From Selaginella moellendorffii (lineage: Eukaryota; Streptophyta; Lycopodiopsida; Selaginellales; Selaginellaceae): a stretch of 64,000 nt of DNA. The notes under the pieces are model-generated. The model did no database searches. It saw only the letters and a list, made by a program, of their open reading frames with translations, and was not told the DNA's origin. Location of the stretch: positions 442,964 to 506,963 of the forward strand of contig NW_003314351.1 of the NCBI RefSeq assembly GCF_000143415.4, written 5' to 3'. Below, piece by piece: positions 24,242-36,639 of the stretch (its first letter is position 1; each line of letters starts with the position of its first letter). Both the position numbers and the translations under genes were made by a program.

Positions 24242-26899
24242 TTACTCACGTTGGCTGGAGTGCGAGAGCAGATTGGCCAAGAGAAGATAAGCCGCGGGGC
24301 CGCCTTGACTCTCCACCTCGGGAGCCCGCCGCGCCGCTACCAAAGCAAGATTGATTTGCTCCTGCGTCCTGCAAGCGCCGAGAAGCGTCCTCCACGCAAC
24401 TTGGCCCGGCCAAAACGGCATGCTTTCCACGAGCTCGGCCGCCTCGTCAAGCCTACCGCAGCGAGCAAAGATGTCAACCATGGAGCAGTAGTGATCTCCA
24501 GTCGCGCAAAACCCAAAGTCGCCACCAATGCAAGCAAACCAAGAGACACTCACGTCCATGAGCCCGATGTGGCTGCAGGCAGCCAGCACGGCGGAGAAGG
24601 TGATCTCATCCGGTGTCAAGCCTTCCAAGCTCATGAGTCGAAAGCACTCAAACGCCTCCCGGTGATGCCCGTTTTGGGCATATGCTGCAATAACAGTGTT
24701 CCACGACACCAAGTCCTTGCTGGGCATTTCGCAAAAGAGTCTGCTAACTTCCTCAAGGCAGCCAACGCGGGCATATGCCCCGACCATGGTAGCCCATGAC
24801 GCAGCGTCCTTGTATCTGGTACCATCGAACGTCCTCCGCGCACCTTCCAGATCCCCACTCTGGGCATATCCATGGAGCAACGAGTTCCACGCCGCGGTGT
24901 CCTCCTTGGGCATCTTTCCCAGGGCATCCGCCGCTTGGTCCATCCGCCCTCTCCGTGCAAATGCCGTCACAAGCGTCGTCCACGAAACGCTGTCCCTCGC
25001 GGCCATCTTTCCGAACACTTGCTCCAGGAGATTCGTATGATTCCCGGATCCCCCGTACGCCCCAAGCATCGCGTTCCATGATACGAGCGTGCGTTCCGGG
25101 GAGCCGTCGAAGAGCCGCTTGGCAGCGGGGAGATCCCCGTTCTGGGCGCTCCCGGCAATCATGGCCGTCCAGGTGGCAGGCGCCCGCGCGGGAATCTTTT
25201 CAAACGCACGGCGGGCGTCGTCCGGCTGGCGGGAGTGGGAATATGCGGTGATGATGATGTTCCACGGGACGACGTCGCTCTTGGGCATGGCATCAAACAG
25301 GGACTTCGCCTGGGCGAGGCATGCGTGGTCGGAGTAGGCTCCCAGCAAGATCGCCCAGGAGATCTCGTCTCTCTCGGGCATCCAGTCGAAGAGGAGCTTG
25401 GTTTGATCGAGGGCGGCGCCCGAAGTGGCGTAGCTCCTCACGATTGTGTTCCACGACACGATGTTCCGACACGGCATCAGCTCGAAGGCGGATCTTGCCT
25501 CGGCCAGCCTCTCGCCGCACCACGCGAATGCGCCAATCATCGTGTTCCACACGAAGGCATCGCGCTCGGGGATGGAATCGAACATTCGCTTGGCGTTGCC
25601 AGTCTCTCCGGCCGAAGCGTACGCCTGGCACATCGACTTGAGCGACAGTGCGTGGTGCAGTGGCATTTTGGAAAAGAAGGCCTTTGCCTGGCCGAGATGG
25701 CCGTGCTGCGCGTGTGCCGCAATCATGGCCGTCCATGTCAATGCATCCCTCAAGGGCATCTCATCAAAGAGAAGCGTCGCGTGTTCAAACTCCCCCTGCT
25801 GCGCAAAAGCGGAAAGGATCGAGTTCCACGACACAAGGTTCCGCTGAGGCATCCAATCGAACATTTCCTTTGCACGTCCGGGATCGCCATTTGCTGCAAA
25901 ACCCCACATCATGGCCGTCCACGACACCACGTCCCACTGCGGCATCCTTCGATACAGCTCCTCTGCGAGACAGATTTCCCCGTTCTGGGCAAATGCCGTC
26001 AGCATCGTCGTCCACGTCACCCCGTCTTTGTACGGCAGTGAGTGGAACAGCTGCTGCGCATCCTGGACGCTGCTGCTCTGCGAATATGCCGCCAGGAGTG
26101 CGGTGCTGGAGACTGTGTCTTGCAATGGCATCCTTTCGTAGAGTTCCTTGCCTTTCGCAAAATGCCCGGTTTGGGTATATGCAGTGATCATGGTGTTCCA
26201 CACCTGGGGATCCCTCTCAGGCATGGAGTCGAAGAGAGATTTTGATTGGGCGAGTTGCCCCTCTTCGGACGCTGCAAGGATCATACTGATCCAACAGACA
26301 TTGTCCCATCCTGGCGCGCGATCGAACACGTCTTTGGCGCCGCGGGTATGCCCCCCTTGGGCGCACGTCTTGATGACGAGGTTCCACGAGACATGGCTGC
26401 GCTGGGGAGCCGCATCGAACAGGAGCTTCACTCGCGCGACGTCTCCGGCCTGGGCGTGGAGCGAGATCCATGAATTCCAGGACACGGCATCGTGCATTGG
26501 CATCCTGTGGATCACCTCCGCTGCGTGGTGGCATTGTCCGCCCGAGGCATACGCGCGGCACAGCGAATTCCACGACACCACGTCTCGCCTGGGATTGCTG
26601 TCGAAGAGGGCGCGCGATTCGGAGATCTCTCCCGCTTGCGCGCACGCCGCGGCCAGGATATTCCACGACACTGTGTTTGGCTGCGCGATCCCATGGAACA
26701 CTGCCCTCGCCTCGCCCAAGCTCCCGCACGCGCAGTACATGAGGAGAATGTGATTCGCGATGAAAACGCTCGTTTGCCGGCTCGAGGAGAGGATCCGAGC
26801 GTGGATCTTGCGGCCCTGGATGAGATCCCTGGCCCTGGCACACGATCGGAGAAGAGAAGTGAAGGCATCCTCGTTGAGCCGACCAAGGGCAGGGGGCAT
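24242..26899 (-). CDS. pentatricopeptide repeat protein (PLS/E-type), organelle RNA factor
   Basis: Single-exon frame of 885 residues made almost entirely of PPR motifs. Units of about 31-36 residues repeat the pattern VSWNxMIxAYAQxGxxxxAKxLFDxMPxRD. PPR proteins bind RNA one base per repeat, and plant PLS types act in RNA editing or processing in mitochondria or plastids. The C-terminus reaches the E region (GDHYCSMVDIFARCGRLDEA, then GQVAWRTLLGACR) but stops right after YLLLANLLSHSSQRE, so E+ and DYW domains are absent. A good splice donor, C/GTGAGT, overlaps the stop, so a missed 3' exon is possible. Targeting is not obvious from the N-terminus. A pseudogene copy lies immediately downstream. 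Confidence 0.9.
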   Translation of the reverse strand: MPPALGRLNEDAFTSLLRSCARARDLIQGRKIHARILSSSRQTSVFIANHILLMYCACGSLGEARAVFHGIAQPNTVSWNILAAACAQAGEISESRALFDSNPRRDVVSWNSLCRAYASGGQCHHAAEVIHRMPMHDAVSWNSWISLHAQAGDVARVKLLFDAAPQRSHVSWNLVIKTCAQGGHTRGAKDVFDRAPGWDNVCWISMILAASEEGQLAQSKSLFDSMPERDPQVWNTMITAYTQTGHFAKGKELYERMPLQDTVSSTALLAAYSQSSSVQDAQQLFHSLPYKDGVTWTTMLTAFAQNGEICLAEELYRRMPQWDVVSWTAMMWGFAANGDPGRAKEMFDWMPQRNLVSWNSILSAFAQQGEFEHATLLFDEMPLRDALTWTAMIAAHAQHGHLGQAKAFFSKMPLHHALSLKSMCQAYASAGETGNAKRMFDSIPERDAFVWNTMIGAFAWCGERLAEARSAFELMPCRNIVSWNTIVRSYATSGAALDQTKLLFDWMPERDEISWAILLGAYSDHACLAQAKSLFDAMPKSDVVPWNIIITAYSHSRQPDDARRAFEKIPARAPATWTAMIAGSAQNGDLPAAKRLFDGSPERTLVSWNAMLGAYGGSGNHTNLLEQVFGKMAARDSVSWTTLVTAFARRGRMDQAADALGKMPKEDTAAWNSLLHGYAQSGDLEGARRTFDGTRYKDAASWATMVGAYARVGCLEEVSRLFCEMPSKDLVSWNTVIAAYAQNGHHREAFECFRLMSLEGLTPDEITFSAVLAACSHIGLMDVSVSWFACIGGDFGFCATGDHYCSMVDIFARCGRLDEAAELVESMPFWPGQVAWRTLLGACRTQEQINLALVAARRAPEVESQGGPAAYLLLANLLSHSSQRE

Positions 26900-26966
26900 T
26901 CAAAATGGTCTTCACCATTTTAGGGTTCTTGGAAATTGTTACCCGTTTGGGAGAAAGAAGAAAAGA

Positions 26967-29731
26967 ATGAGCTGCAATCGCGTTCCCGGGGGCGGATGCC
27001 AGGGGCCCGATGTGCGGCTTATCGATCGCGGCAGCCATGTGAGTGATCGCTTCTCGGTGATCCTTGTTTTCTCATCTTGCACAGGTGATTCTGGACAACG
27101 GGATTGTCGAGGTGACGATCTCGAGGCCTGGGGGCATTGTGACGGGGATTCGCTTCGGCGGCATTGATAATCTGCTCGAGATTCACAACAAGGAGACGAA
27201 TCGCGGGTTTGTTTGTTTGCTTTCATTCCTTTCTCGTCTAGCGAGCAAGCATCTGATTGTTTTATTTTTCTTTCTTTGCTGCCTTGAAGCTACTGGGACC
27301 TCAACTGGAACGAGCCTGGAGGGAAGGACACTTTCGATGTGTAAGGCAAACTTTGTTTACTCGATCGTGATTGCTAACCGATCAGCCATCGCTACGATTT
27401 TTCAGTCCCAGTGGAACGATTTTCCAGGTTGTGTGTAGCGATGGTGACAAGGTGGAACTTTCGTTTCTGCGGCCTTACATTCCGGGAACTAAGATGCTTC
27501 CTCTTAACATCGACAAAAGGTGAGTGATTCTCTTTTCATTGTGTGCTAGTAGCTAGCTTTGCTGGCTTAAAACGTAGATTTGTTCTTCTCCGTGGCAACA
27601 CTGGATTTTACACTTACGGAATCTACGAGAGGCCGGCTGGATGGCCAGACTTCAACCTTAATCAAACACGGGTGACTTTTAAACTCCGCAAGGACAGGTC
27701 TGGAAAAATATCGGAGCTTTCATCCTTCTTGATACTTTGCTGGCTTGTAGGTTCCAGTTCATGGCAATGGCCGATACAAAACAGCGGCCAATGCCATCGC
27801 CGGATGATCGTTTGCAGCAACACTGCACGCAGCTAGCTTATCCTGAGGCTGTTTTGATTCACACTTCTCAAAACCCTGAGTTTCGAGGTGAGGTATGGGA
27901 TTAACACTATGTTTTTGTTGAGTATAAATTTCTGTAACATTTTTGGCCAGGTGGATGACAAATATCAATATTCTTGTGATAACAGGGAGAACAGAGTACA
28001 TGGTTGGATCTCATGCAACCCCGCTCTAGGCTTCTGGATAATCACCGCCAGTGACGAGTTCCGCAATGGAGGGCCTTTGAAACAAAATTTGACTTCACAC
28101 GTTGGCCCAACATGTCTCGCTGTAAGTTAAGAACTTTGGATATTGAAGCTCTCTAGATTTCTTTTTTTTTGTTTCCACCAGATGTTTCACAGTGCACATT
28201 ACGCTGGCGCAGCCCTGTGCCCAGAGTTTCGCAATGGGGAAGCCTGGACTAAAGTTTTTGGACCGGTTTTCATATATTTGAATGTAGCGGCAACTTATGC
28301 TCAGGTGAATTGTCGCTATCTTTGGGAGGATGCAAAGCAGCAGGTGATATGTCTATGCGGATATTTTTTGTTTCTTTTACCTCCTGTGTTTCAGATGGTT
28401 ACAGAAGTGGGGTCGTGGCCTGTTCCCTGGCCTGTGTCTCCAGATTTTCCCAAATCAATGGACCGCGGAAGCATTTCAGGAAGACTACTAGTCAAAGATA
28501 GGTACTGTTTCATTATGAGCTGCTGTCCTCGGTTCATATGTTTTTCTGTGACATTGTAGCTTCAAGTCACCAACCCCATTTGCGGGATGTTATGCCTTTC
28601 TTGGCTTAGCTTCCCCCGGTGACAAAGGTTCGTGGCAAACGGAGAGCAAGGTGAATGCTTTTTCTTTTGTGGGGGTTAATGGACGATGTACCTGACTTGT
28701 TTGTTGCTGCCAGGGCTACCAATTTTGGGCCCAGGCTGATGCGGAGGGATATTTCCACGTCAAGCATGTCAGAGCAGGCAAATATAATCTGTATGGCTGG
28801 GTGCCTGGTGTCCTGGGTGACTACAAAAAGGAAGGCAGCATAGATGTCTATCCCGGTTTGTATTCCACGCAGTGTTGCCACTTCCAAGAGTCACAAAACT
28901 CACTATGTATGCAGGGTCATGGTTGCAACTGGGACATATGGTTTATGAACCGCCCAGGGATGGACCGACAGTCTGGGAGATTGGAATTCCCGATCGAACA
29001 GCTGCCGAGTTTCACATTCCGGATCCGAACCCAAAGTATATCAATAGGCTTTTTGTCAACCATTCGGAAAGGTACGCACACTCTTGGTTTTGCTTTTTTT
29101 CGGTGGCTGGCAATCTTACTTTTCTCCTTACAAGATCTGAATACTTTATTGTAGATATCGACATTATGGCCTGTGGGAGCGGTACTCGGAGCTATACCCA
29201 GAAGGTGATCTTGTGTTCACCATTGGTAAAAGCGATTGGAGATCTGATTGGTTCTTTGCACATACTTGCCGGTACAATGTCACGACTTCCTCAATACTCA
29301 CGCTCACCTACTGATGGAAATATTTTTTTAAACCTTTTCCGCTTGCGGTGCTGCAGAATTGAAAAGGATGGTAGCGTCAAACCATCGACTTGGCAGATCC
29401 GGTTTCATCTGCCCTGCGTCCAAGGCGGGGTTTATAAGCTCCGGTTAGCTTTCGCGGCATCAAACAATGCAGCCATTCAGGTACAAAAAGGTGTTTTAAC
29501 GCTAACGCTGTGTTTCAACCGCAGGTCAGAGTTAATGACCCCAATACAAGGACCACGGTATTTGACACGATGCAATTTGGCAAGGATAATGCAATAGCAC
29601 GCCATGGAATCCATGGCCTCTACCACCTTTGGAATGTGGACGTGAGGTCGGAGTTATTCAGAGCCGGTGAAAACATTCTCTACTTGACGCAGCGCAAGCC
29701 AACAAGTCCCCATTGTGGGGGTTATGTATGA
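26967..29731 (+). CDS. rhamnogalacturonate lyase-like protein (PL4), terminal one-base shift
   Basis: Multi-exon gene of the polysaccharide lyase family 4 type, which cleaves the rhamnogalacturonan I backbone of pectin. Typical plant PL4 sequence appears along its length: DNGIVEVTISRPGGIVTGI, GGIDNLLEIHNKETNRG then YWDLNWNEPGG after splicing, GFYTYGIYERP, QADAEGYFHVKHVRAGKYNL, LWERYSELYPEGDLVFTIG, and the C-terminal carbohydrate-binding-like part ending in ENILYLTQRK. Introns are about 50-90 bp. No signal peptide is visible; start ATG 26967 splices onto VILDNG. In the last exon a run of five G (29717-29721) shifts the frame, giving HCGGYV and stop. The next frame would restore the family-typical VMYDYIRLE and end at 29777. 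This is either a sequencing slip or a real terminal frameshift. Confidence 0.88.
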
Positions 29732-29777
29732 CTACATCCGTCTTGAGGCACCTGGTGAGTGTAGGTACGAGAGCTAG

Positions 29778-29934
29778 AGGACAGCAGCTTTCTCGCGCGG
29801 CTTGCAATCTTGCGTTTTGTCCTTCCCTCGCGCATATTATAATTTGTGGGGGCCTCTCCCTCTGGAAGGAAGCGTCCAAAGTGGAAAAAGAGCAAGGCTC
29901 GCTTGGTTTGTAGCAGCAGCAGAGGAGGGAGGCG

Positions 29935-29972
<38 letters not shown>

Positions 29973-32900
29973 GAGGGGCTCTCCTTTATGTCGCAATCAG
30001 GCAACAAACACAATTTGGCTCCTTGGCTCGCCGCTTCTCCTCTTTCGCCAGCTTTGCGGTACGAGAAAAAGAAAAGAAGTTAAGCTATTCTTCTTCGTCC
30101 TGGTTTTGCTCTCGATCATTCATTCCCTCTTCCAGTTCGTGCTTTTAACAAGAAAAAGGATGATCCGGGTGGAAGATTTGGAATTAAGGTGCTTGAGGTC
30201 AATCGCCACTATATAACTCCCGGTTCGTATCAGGATCTGCGACGTCATCCCAGAGCGCGTTCCTCACCGGAGCATAAAAAAGAGCGTTTGCTCCACTGAC
30301 GCTGCGGCCGTGGGATGGGAAAGATCCAACGGCCCCTGGCCCGTCTCAAAAGACGTGGGTGGCATCATGCAATGTGGATGGGGGTAAGGCCGCTCCCCTA
30401 GCCACCGGCTGCGGTCTACGTCAACAAATAGTTCCCGGGCGAATATCCATCCCTGCAACAAAGCTAGATGCCACTACGCCACTTGATGTCCCCGCCCTCC
30501 TTGAGAAACCAAAACAAACAATTCCCTCCCTTCCTAGAGTTGAGTTGAATACCATTTTGTGTGGTAATGTGTGAGAGCGATGTTTTCCAAACCAGCCAAT
30601 TTTTATACACCCAATGCTGCGGCCACATTTTTCTAAAGACTATAGAAAACGAGAGATGAGCACAATCCCTGGAGTTTTTATATGCACAAGGGGTGTCAAT
30701 CTGGAAGCAGGAATCATGTCATGCATGGCCGTCTCTTTCTGCATTGGAGGTAGAGAGGGTATAGAGTGTATAGAGCTGCTTCAGCTCTTTTTGAGGGGAA
30801 TATGCAGGCAGTTATAAACCCTTATTTTTGAATGGAGCTATCCAGTGTATATTTTGTTATGAATCAACTGCCAAGGATCTTGGTGGACAAATTCCAGACC
30901 CAGCAGCCGCAGCAGCCAGTAGCAGCAGCCAGAGCAGCAGCTGCTGCTTCTCTGTACCCACTCTCTTGGAAGATGTGTGGGAGCATTGTATGCTGTACCA
31001 AGAAATGGAAAGATGGAAATCTCCCTCCTGGTTGCTCTCTCTTGTGGATGTAGCAGCAGCAGCAGCCAAGAGCAGTGAGTGAGTGTGTGGCAGCAGAGCC
31101 AGGCTGGCCCAAAGGGCAGCCATTCTAGGGCAAAATCTAACTAGGGCCTATAATACTAAAGTGTCTTTTTTCTGTATTCAAGTAGACTTGCTGACATTTT
31201 TGTGCTGCAGAGTCACCTGACACTTTGAATGACGCAGAGGGAAGAGAAGAGCAGCAGCAGGCAGGCAGGCAGGCAGGCAGGCAGTGGTGGGCTGCTATGA
31301 TGTGGGGTGTATCATTTTCCCTCAGGATTTCCCTCTCTTGTAATGTCATAACTGACCCAGTCCCAACCAATGGAACCGCGGTTACCGTATGAGTTTGCTG
31401 GTGGTGGTGCCGGGAGTGTGGGGGACAAGGGCGTCAGACATGATGGCCGTCCGCCGCCGCAGTCGCGTGGTGGCGGTAAGCCGCAGGCGGCGCCGTCCGG
31501 GCGGGAATCTATACTGGATACAACCGCAACCCGTGGCCCGTATTCGTATGCCGTATCCCGGTTGCCCATATTTCTTTCGTCTACATTAGTGATAATGATG
31601 CATCAGATTCTCGGGGCTTTCAATCCATCTAAGAACGAAGATTCAAAACAAGTTGGCAAGCTCGATCTATAGATATTGAGATTTTATAAATATGGGTGGA
31701 GGGATCACATGGATTCCTAACTTAACAGTACAAGTGGCGAGGATTTTCGTTTATCTTCATGTCCCTTTGGTGTTGCCATCCATGGAATCCTTTTGTCCAT
31801 TCTTTATTCCCCCTTTATTCTAAACAACGAACGAGATTGTCACTTTGACAATGATAGGACAATGCCAATACATTAGCAAAAAGGACTTGAAAATAAGCTC
31901 CCTCCCCCGCCTCCCACTATCACCGCAACACTGAGCAAAGAAAGAGTTGAAAAAGCTGTGATTGCTTTTTGGGAGCCAGGGAAGATGAATCAAAATCTTG
32001 GAGCTGGCTTAGTTGCGGTCCTAAAACACACTCGCCCTCCAGTTCGTTCTTTGTGATGAAATCTCCGGTGACGTCGATGTTGCGTGCATCATTTTGTTTG
32101 TCCGCTTGCTCTCCAGGGGTCCACAAATTTGTGTGAGTGGTTTCGGGGTCTCACTCACTCACCCCTGATTGATCCTAGTGCCAAAGCTTGGAGAGGAATC
32201 CCACTTATAACAAAAATGTTTGGTGATCATGGCTAACTCTCTCTGCCACAAGATGCCCCAAACACTTTGTTGCAATGTACTTGTCAACTTTGTTTCCCTC
32301 ATCTTTAAAAGGTCTTTTGTTTAATCTTTCCTGCTTGGCAATCCTCATCTTGCTTTGCTCCGCATCTCATCCATACAATACAGGGCACATACATACATAG
32401 AAACATGGCGGTACACAAAAACAAAGCTTGAAATTCCCAGGCCAAGGGAATGAGTGCTTGCCTTGTTGCCTCGCAGCAGCATCACTACTAGATTTACTGG
32501 GCGAGTTAAAAACAAGGAAATTGTCCAGGAGGGGAAGGAATACGTATCTGCACACGTGTACGTAGATATACCCGTAAAAAGCATCCCCTTGGGCTCGCTT
32601 TCACACCGCGCTGCTGTTTGGCAGCGACCTGTCCTTAAAGCCCCCTCTACCTAGGTCGTGTATCCAAGATTTACACTACACTGCTACACTACATTGTTTC
32701 TTTCTCGCCTATCTATCTATCTATTTGCTCCGAGGGATTCTCCTCTCTCCATTTTAGGTATCGCGCGCTCGATCCACATCCATCGCCCAAGAGCTCCCGA
32801 AATCTCAGCTCGCGACGCTGCGCCAGGTCTCCAGGCTCCATGAGAGAGCTGGAATCGTCCTTCTTTCCCTTGGCCGGAGAGGCGCGCGCGGGGGGCCGAA

Positions 32901-33387
32901 ATATGTCTTAGCTACAGGACGCGCTCTTGGTCTCGATCGGTGGCTCTAAGGCGGCGCTGTGCGTGTGTGTGCTCTCCATCCCTTCCTCCGCCTTGCTTGC
33001 GAGCCTAGGATGAGGAAGCAGCAGCAGCAGCAGCAGCAGCAGCGGTGTGGGAGTCACGGCGGCCGCGTGCGAGTAGTCGACGAAGTTCGTGTGCCCAGGG
33101 AGACGGAGAGGGACTACCACTGCCTGCGAGCGATCATCATAATCTGAAAGGGGGGGATTCCAGGGAAACGAGGGCGTCGCATTCGCCGGGCTTCGTTTGC
33201 TTTTCACTGTTTGCGGAAGCTGGGGGAGTGAGCCTGGTCCTGAGCTGACAGAGGAGAAGCAAGCAAGGCACGCAGCGAGGAGGAAGAACAAAGGGGGCTA
33301 GGCTCGCATTTTTGGCATTTTTGGTTTTGCGGCTCATCTCAAGATCATTGTGGAAGATCGTCCCGGATCATCGCGGGCATTGCTATC
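29778..33387. other. 3.6-kb gene-poor stretch upstream of LHW-like gene
   Basis: No convincing protein-coding gene was found. Simple repeats occur: (CT)n at about 29938-29968, CAG/GCAGCA-rich tracts at 30900-31070, (CAGG)n at about 31256-31284 and (CAG)n at 33018-33042. The right end probably includes the promoter and 5' leader of the bHLH gene. Small open frames here mostly rely on CAG repeats. An unannotated non-coding transcript cannot be excluded. Confidence 0.5.
32840..33147 (+). promoter_or_regulatory. two candidate upstream ORFs before the LHW-like start
   Basis: If transcription starts upstream of 32840, two ATG-initiated frames would precede the main start at 33388. One is 23 codons (32840-32911, beginning MRELESSFFPLAG). 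The other is 45 codons (33010-33147, beginning MRKQ, with a Gln run from the CAG repeat, ending CLRAIIII). Some plant bHLH genes related to LHW and SAC51 are known to carry regulatory uORFs; whether these peptides are homologous to any of them was not testable by eye. Confidence 0.3.
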
Positions 33388-36300
33388 ATGTCGGCGGAGG
33401 GTCTGGGCCAGGCTCTCCGGAGTCTTTGCAACAGGACGGGCTGGTGCTACGCTGTGTTTTGGAAGCTAAAGCGACGCAGCCGTATGTGAGTAAATCATCC
33501 TTTCGCTTCGCTTGTGCTCTAAAGAGGGAGAGAGAGAGAGAGAGCTCTCTTGCTTGATCTCCTGCTAACTGGAGGTGGCACTGCACTGCCTCTCTTGGGT
33601 TTTTTTAGCTACTGTTGACTTAGCTTGTCTCTTATGCGTTTTTTCTCGCTGTGTTTTTATTGCAGGGTGCTGACATGGGAGGACAGCTACTACGAATTCG
33701 CGACGCTGCCACCAATCGCCAATGCTTTGAGCCGCAGCGGCGCTGGGAATGGGAGAAGCCCTCTGGACATGCTGCTGCTCAAGCAAGATGGTGGCATTGC
33801 CGAAGATCAGATACAGTTGGCTGTCGCTAAAATGTCCTTCCAGGTTTACTCCCTGGGAGAAGGGTACGCAACCCGGTTGTCGGTGTCGTGGCTAACCCAA
33901 CTTTCCTCTCGGGCAGAATAATTGGGCGTGTAGCTTTCTCCGGAAAGCACCAGTGGGTGTTTGCAGCTGGGGAAAGATCTATGGAAAGCGGAGTACCAGC
34001 GGCATTGGAGCACGGCTGGTCGAATCAGTTTGAAGCGGGAATAAAGGTATAGTAGCTTTCATTCGAGGGAGTCCTTAACTCTTTGGTGTGCAGACGATTG
34101 CTGTGATAGCAGTCCAGCAGCAAGGTGTTGTGCAACTTGGATCGACTCAAACGGTGTGTAGCTTCTCCCAGCTCTTACTCAAGTAACTGTGTGTGTGCCC
34201 TTGCAGATGGCCGAGGATCTGAACTTGGTAGGCCAGATCAGAGCATTGTTCGGAGCATTACAAAGCATGCCTGGGGCATTCGTTCCTGAGTTCACTCCCG
34301 ATGGACAAGCTGGAAGAGGCCTTTCTGTTGTCCCGAAAGCCATGCCAACGTACGTCAACAAGCCCGCTTCTACGTTGGCAGCATTTGGCTCTTCTGCAAG
34401 AACAACCATGAGCAGCCGACCAGCGTGCCCCGTTTCTACGGAGGGAGAACACATGTTGCGTTCAGCGGCCAAAGTTGTTGAGCCTGCCTTCCAACTTTCT
34501 ACGAGCAGCTGGGCTTCAATGGTAGTTCCATCCATGGGGCAGAAGCCACAGGATATACGCCCCGCCTCTACGGGTCTCTACTCTTCCAGATCTCAGGTCT
34601 TCCAGGAAGATCCAGGCCATTTAAGCCGCTTGATCAGCAAAGCTCCTGTGGAGAGTTTCTTTAATTCATCGGAGACAGGGCGGCTATCTAATTTCTCCAG
34701 CGAGCTTTCCTACGGACAAAGCATCAGGCACTTCGACTCCAGCGGATGGCCTCCGCCGGACTCCACCTTGCCAGTGTCAACAAGAGATTATGATCAGAAC
34801 CTGCCGCTGCCAACTTCCTTCGGAGACGAGACAGGGATGATGCGGCCGGGACCAGAAGAAGGATTTGACTACAACAGTTTGTTTAAGGCGTTTCAGAAGG
34901 ACGACTTGGATGATTTCAACAACTTGTTAGCGTCTCTGAATAAGGAGTATGCGGGAGGCCAAGCCAGCGGTTCGACAACCTGTTCACAGTTCGCTTTTGG
35001 GGATGAATTATCCGAGGTGGTGGTTTCTCATTCAAAGTGCGGGCCAAGTAAGGAGGAACTGTACGTGAACATGCCAACACAACCGGTTGAAGACATGAAA
35101 CCTGCGAAGCTTGCTCTACCCTTTGATGGCGCCACCGCTGCAATGGACAAAACCCGCGATGCATTTGTCAATCTGTCGGCGGACAGGCCAGAGCAGCTGT
35201 TGGATGCTGTTGTTGCCGGTGCGAGTACGTCGTCACTGGGTTCCAGGGGACCGACGTCTGCCAAGAGTTCGTTAGGATGCGCTCCCGCGCTAACTGTTGG
35301 GAACGCGGTGCAATATCTGGAGAAGCAGCTATCGAGCTCTTCGAGTTTGGACAGAGATATAGCTGCCAACTGGCCTGCAAGCAGTGTGTCCGTGGATGTT
35401 TCTTCAAGCTCTTGGACCGAAGGGAGCCAGGCTAAGAAGTCGGAGGAACACTCGTACAAGGATACTAGCGGAGCGGCAGCCAGAAAGCAGGAGGAGCCTA
35501 GTCGGATGGCTGGGAGGAAGAGGCTGAGGCCAGGGGAAGCTCCAAGGCCCAGGCCCAAAGACAGGCAGCAAATACAGGACAGAGTTAGGGAGCTTCGCGA
35601 TATTGTTCCCAATGCAACAAAGGTAAGCGTCGTCCTTCATGCAGTAAAATGGATGTTCACCTTCTACTTGTTTTGTGTGTAGCAGTGTAGCATTGATGCG
35701 CTGCTAGAGAAAACAATCCGGCATATGAAGTTTCTCCAAAGTGTGACGCAGCACGGTGACAAGTGGAAAGCTGGAGGCGACGTAAAGGTGAACGAAGGCC
35801 GTGTCTTTGCATCGAATATCGTCTAATTTGGACAACTTAACAGGGAGAGAGGAGTGCAGAGAACAGCAGTGGCTTGGAGAACGGTGCAAGCTGGGCTATG
35901 GAGCTTGATGCGAAAGGAAGTGGCGTTCCGATTCTTGTGGAGAATCTCAAGCAGCCACGGCAAATGCTTGTTGAGGTTGGTGAATCAGTACTTAATATAT
36001 TGTCGTCGGCTGATTTCTCGTGCTCTCTCAGATGTTGTGCGAGGAGAGAGGCTTATTCTGGGAGATTGCTGACAACATCCGGGGTCTTGGGCTTACAATC
36101 CTGAAGGGTGTGATGGAGTCGCGGAACGATAAGATTTGGGCTCGTTTCAACGTTGAGGTAGAAGAAGCGATTCTTTTTCTTCTTTTCCTTGCGTTTGGTG
36201 TGTAGCTAAAACTCGACATACAGGTTCACGCTGCGAAAGAAGTAAACCGGCTCAAGGTGGTTTGGAATCTCACGCAGCTGCTTAGACCCAGCGGCAAGAA

Positions 36301-36427
36301 CACGAGCGCGCCAAGCTTTGTGGGATCGGAGATGTCGGACGTTTGCTCCGAGTCATTTGGAAGCCGATTCCAGCCTCAAGTTGTTGCTTCGCACGGCATT
36401 ACCGTGTCCCCTGGTAGCGCCTGGTGA
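33388..36427 (+). CDS. LONESOME HIGHWAY-like atypical bHLH transcription factor
   Basis: Plant LHW-type regulator; in Arabidopsis LHW dimerises with TMO5 and controls vascular cell division. The N-terminal bHLH-MYC_N domain starts MSAEGLGQALRSLCNRTGWC, and splicing across 33486-33665 gives MVLTWEDSYYEF. It continues with IIGRVAFSGKHQWVF and TIAVIAVQQQGVVQLGS. A long Ser-rich, disordered middle is encoded by the large exon at 34207-35622. The bHLH region contains PRPKDRQQIQDRVRELRDIV then, after an intron, CSIDALLEKTIRHMKFLQSV; the basic half is weak, as in other LHW proteins. A C-terminal ACT-like segment follows (GLFWEIADNIRGLGLTILKG, WARFNVEV). The last exon ends at TGA 36425. Exons joined in frame wherever I checked. 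Confidence 0.92.
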
Positions 36428-36639
36428 CAAATGTGAAGGTGGTGTTGTTATTATACACTATGTTATTTACATAGCATAGATCTATTTTTCTTCCTTGTAC
36501 ACCATTGCTTGAGAAAAATCGAAAGTTGCAATTCTTCCTTGTGTTTATATAAAGCATCGTAACTCGAGCATAATGTCTGGACTCCCTCCACAAAATATTA
36601 AAGGCCCCAAAATAAGAGGCGCCAAACTGCCAGAACCAA

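Noticed and set aside
30832-31082. Small plus-strand frames with Gln/Ala runs
   Set aside because: They depend on a CAG/GCA repeat, show no family match, and have no splice or conservation support.
33576-33600. String TGCACTGCCTCTCTTGGG in the first LHW-like intron resembling miR408
   Set aside because: It matches only part of miR408 as I remember it and lacks a complementary arm in the intron to form a precursor hairpin.
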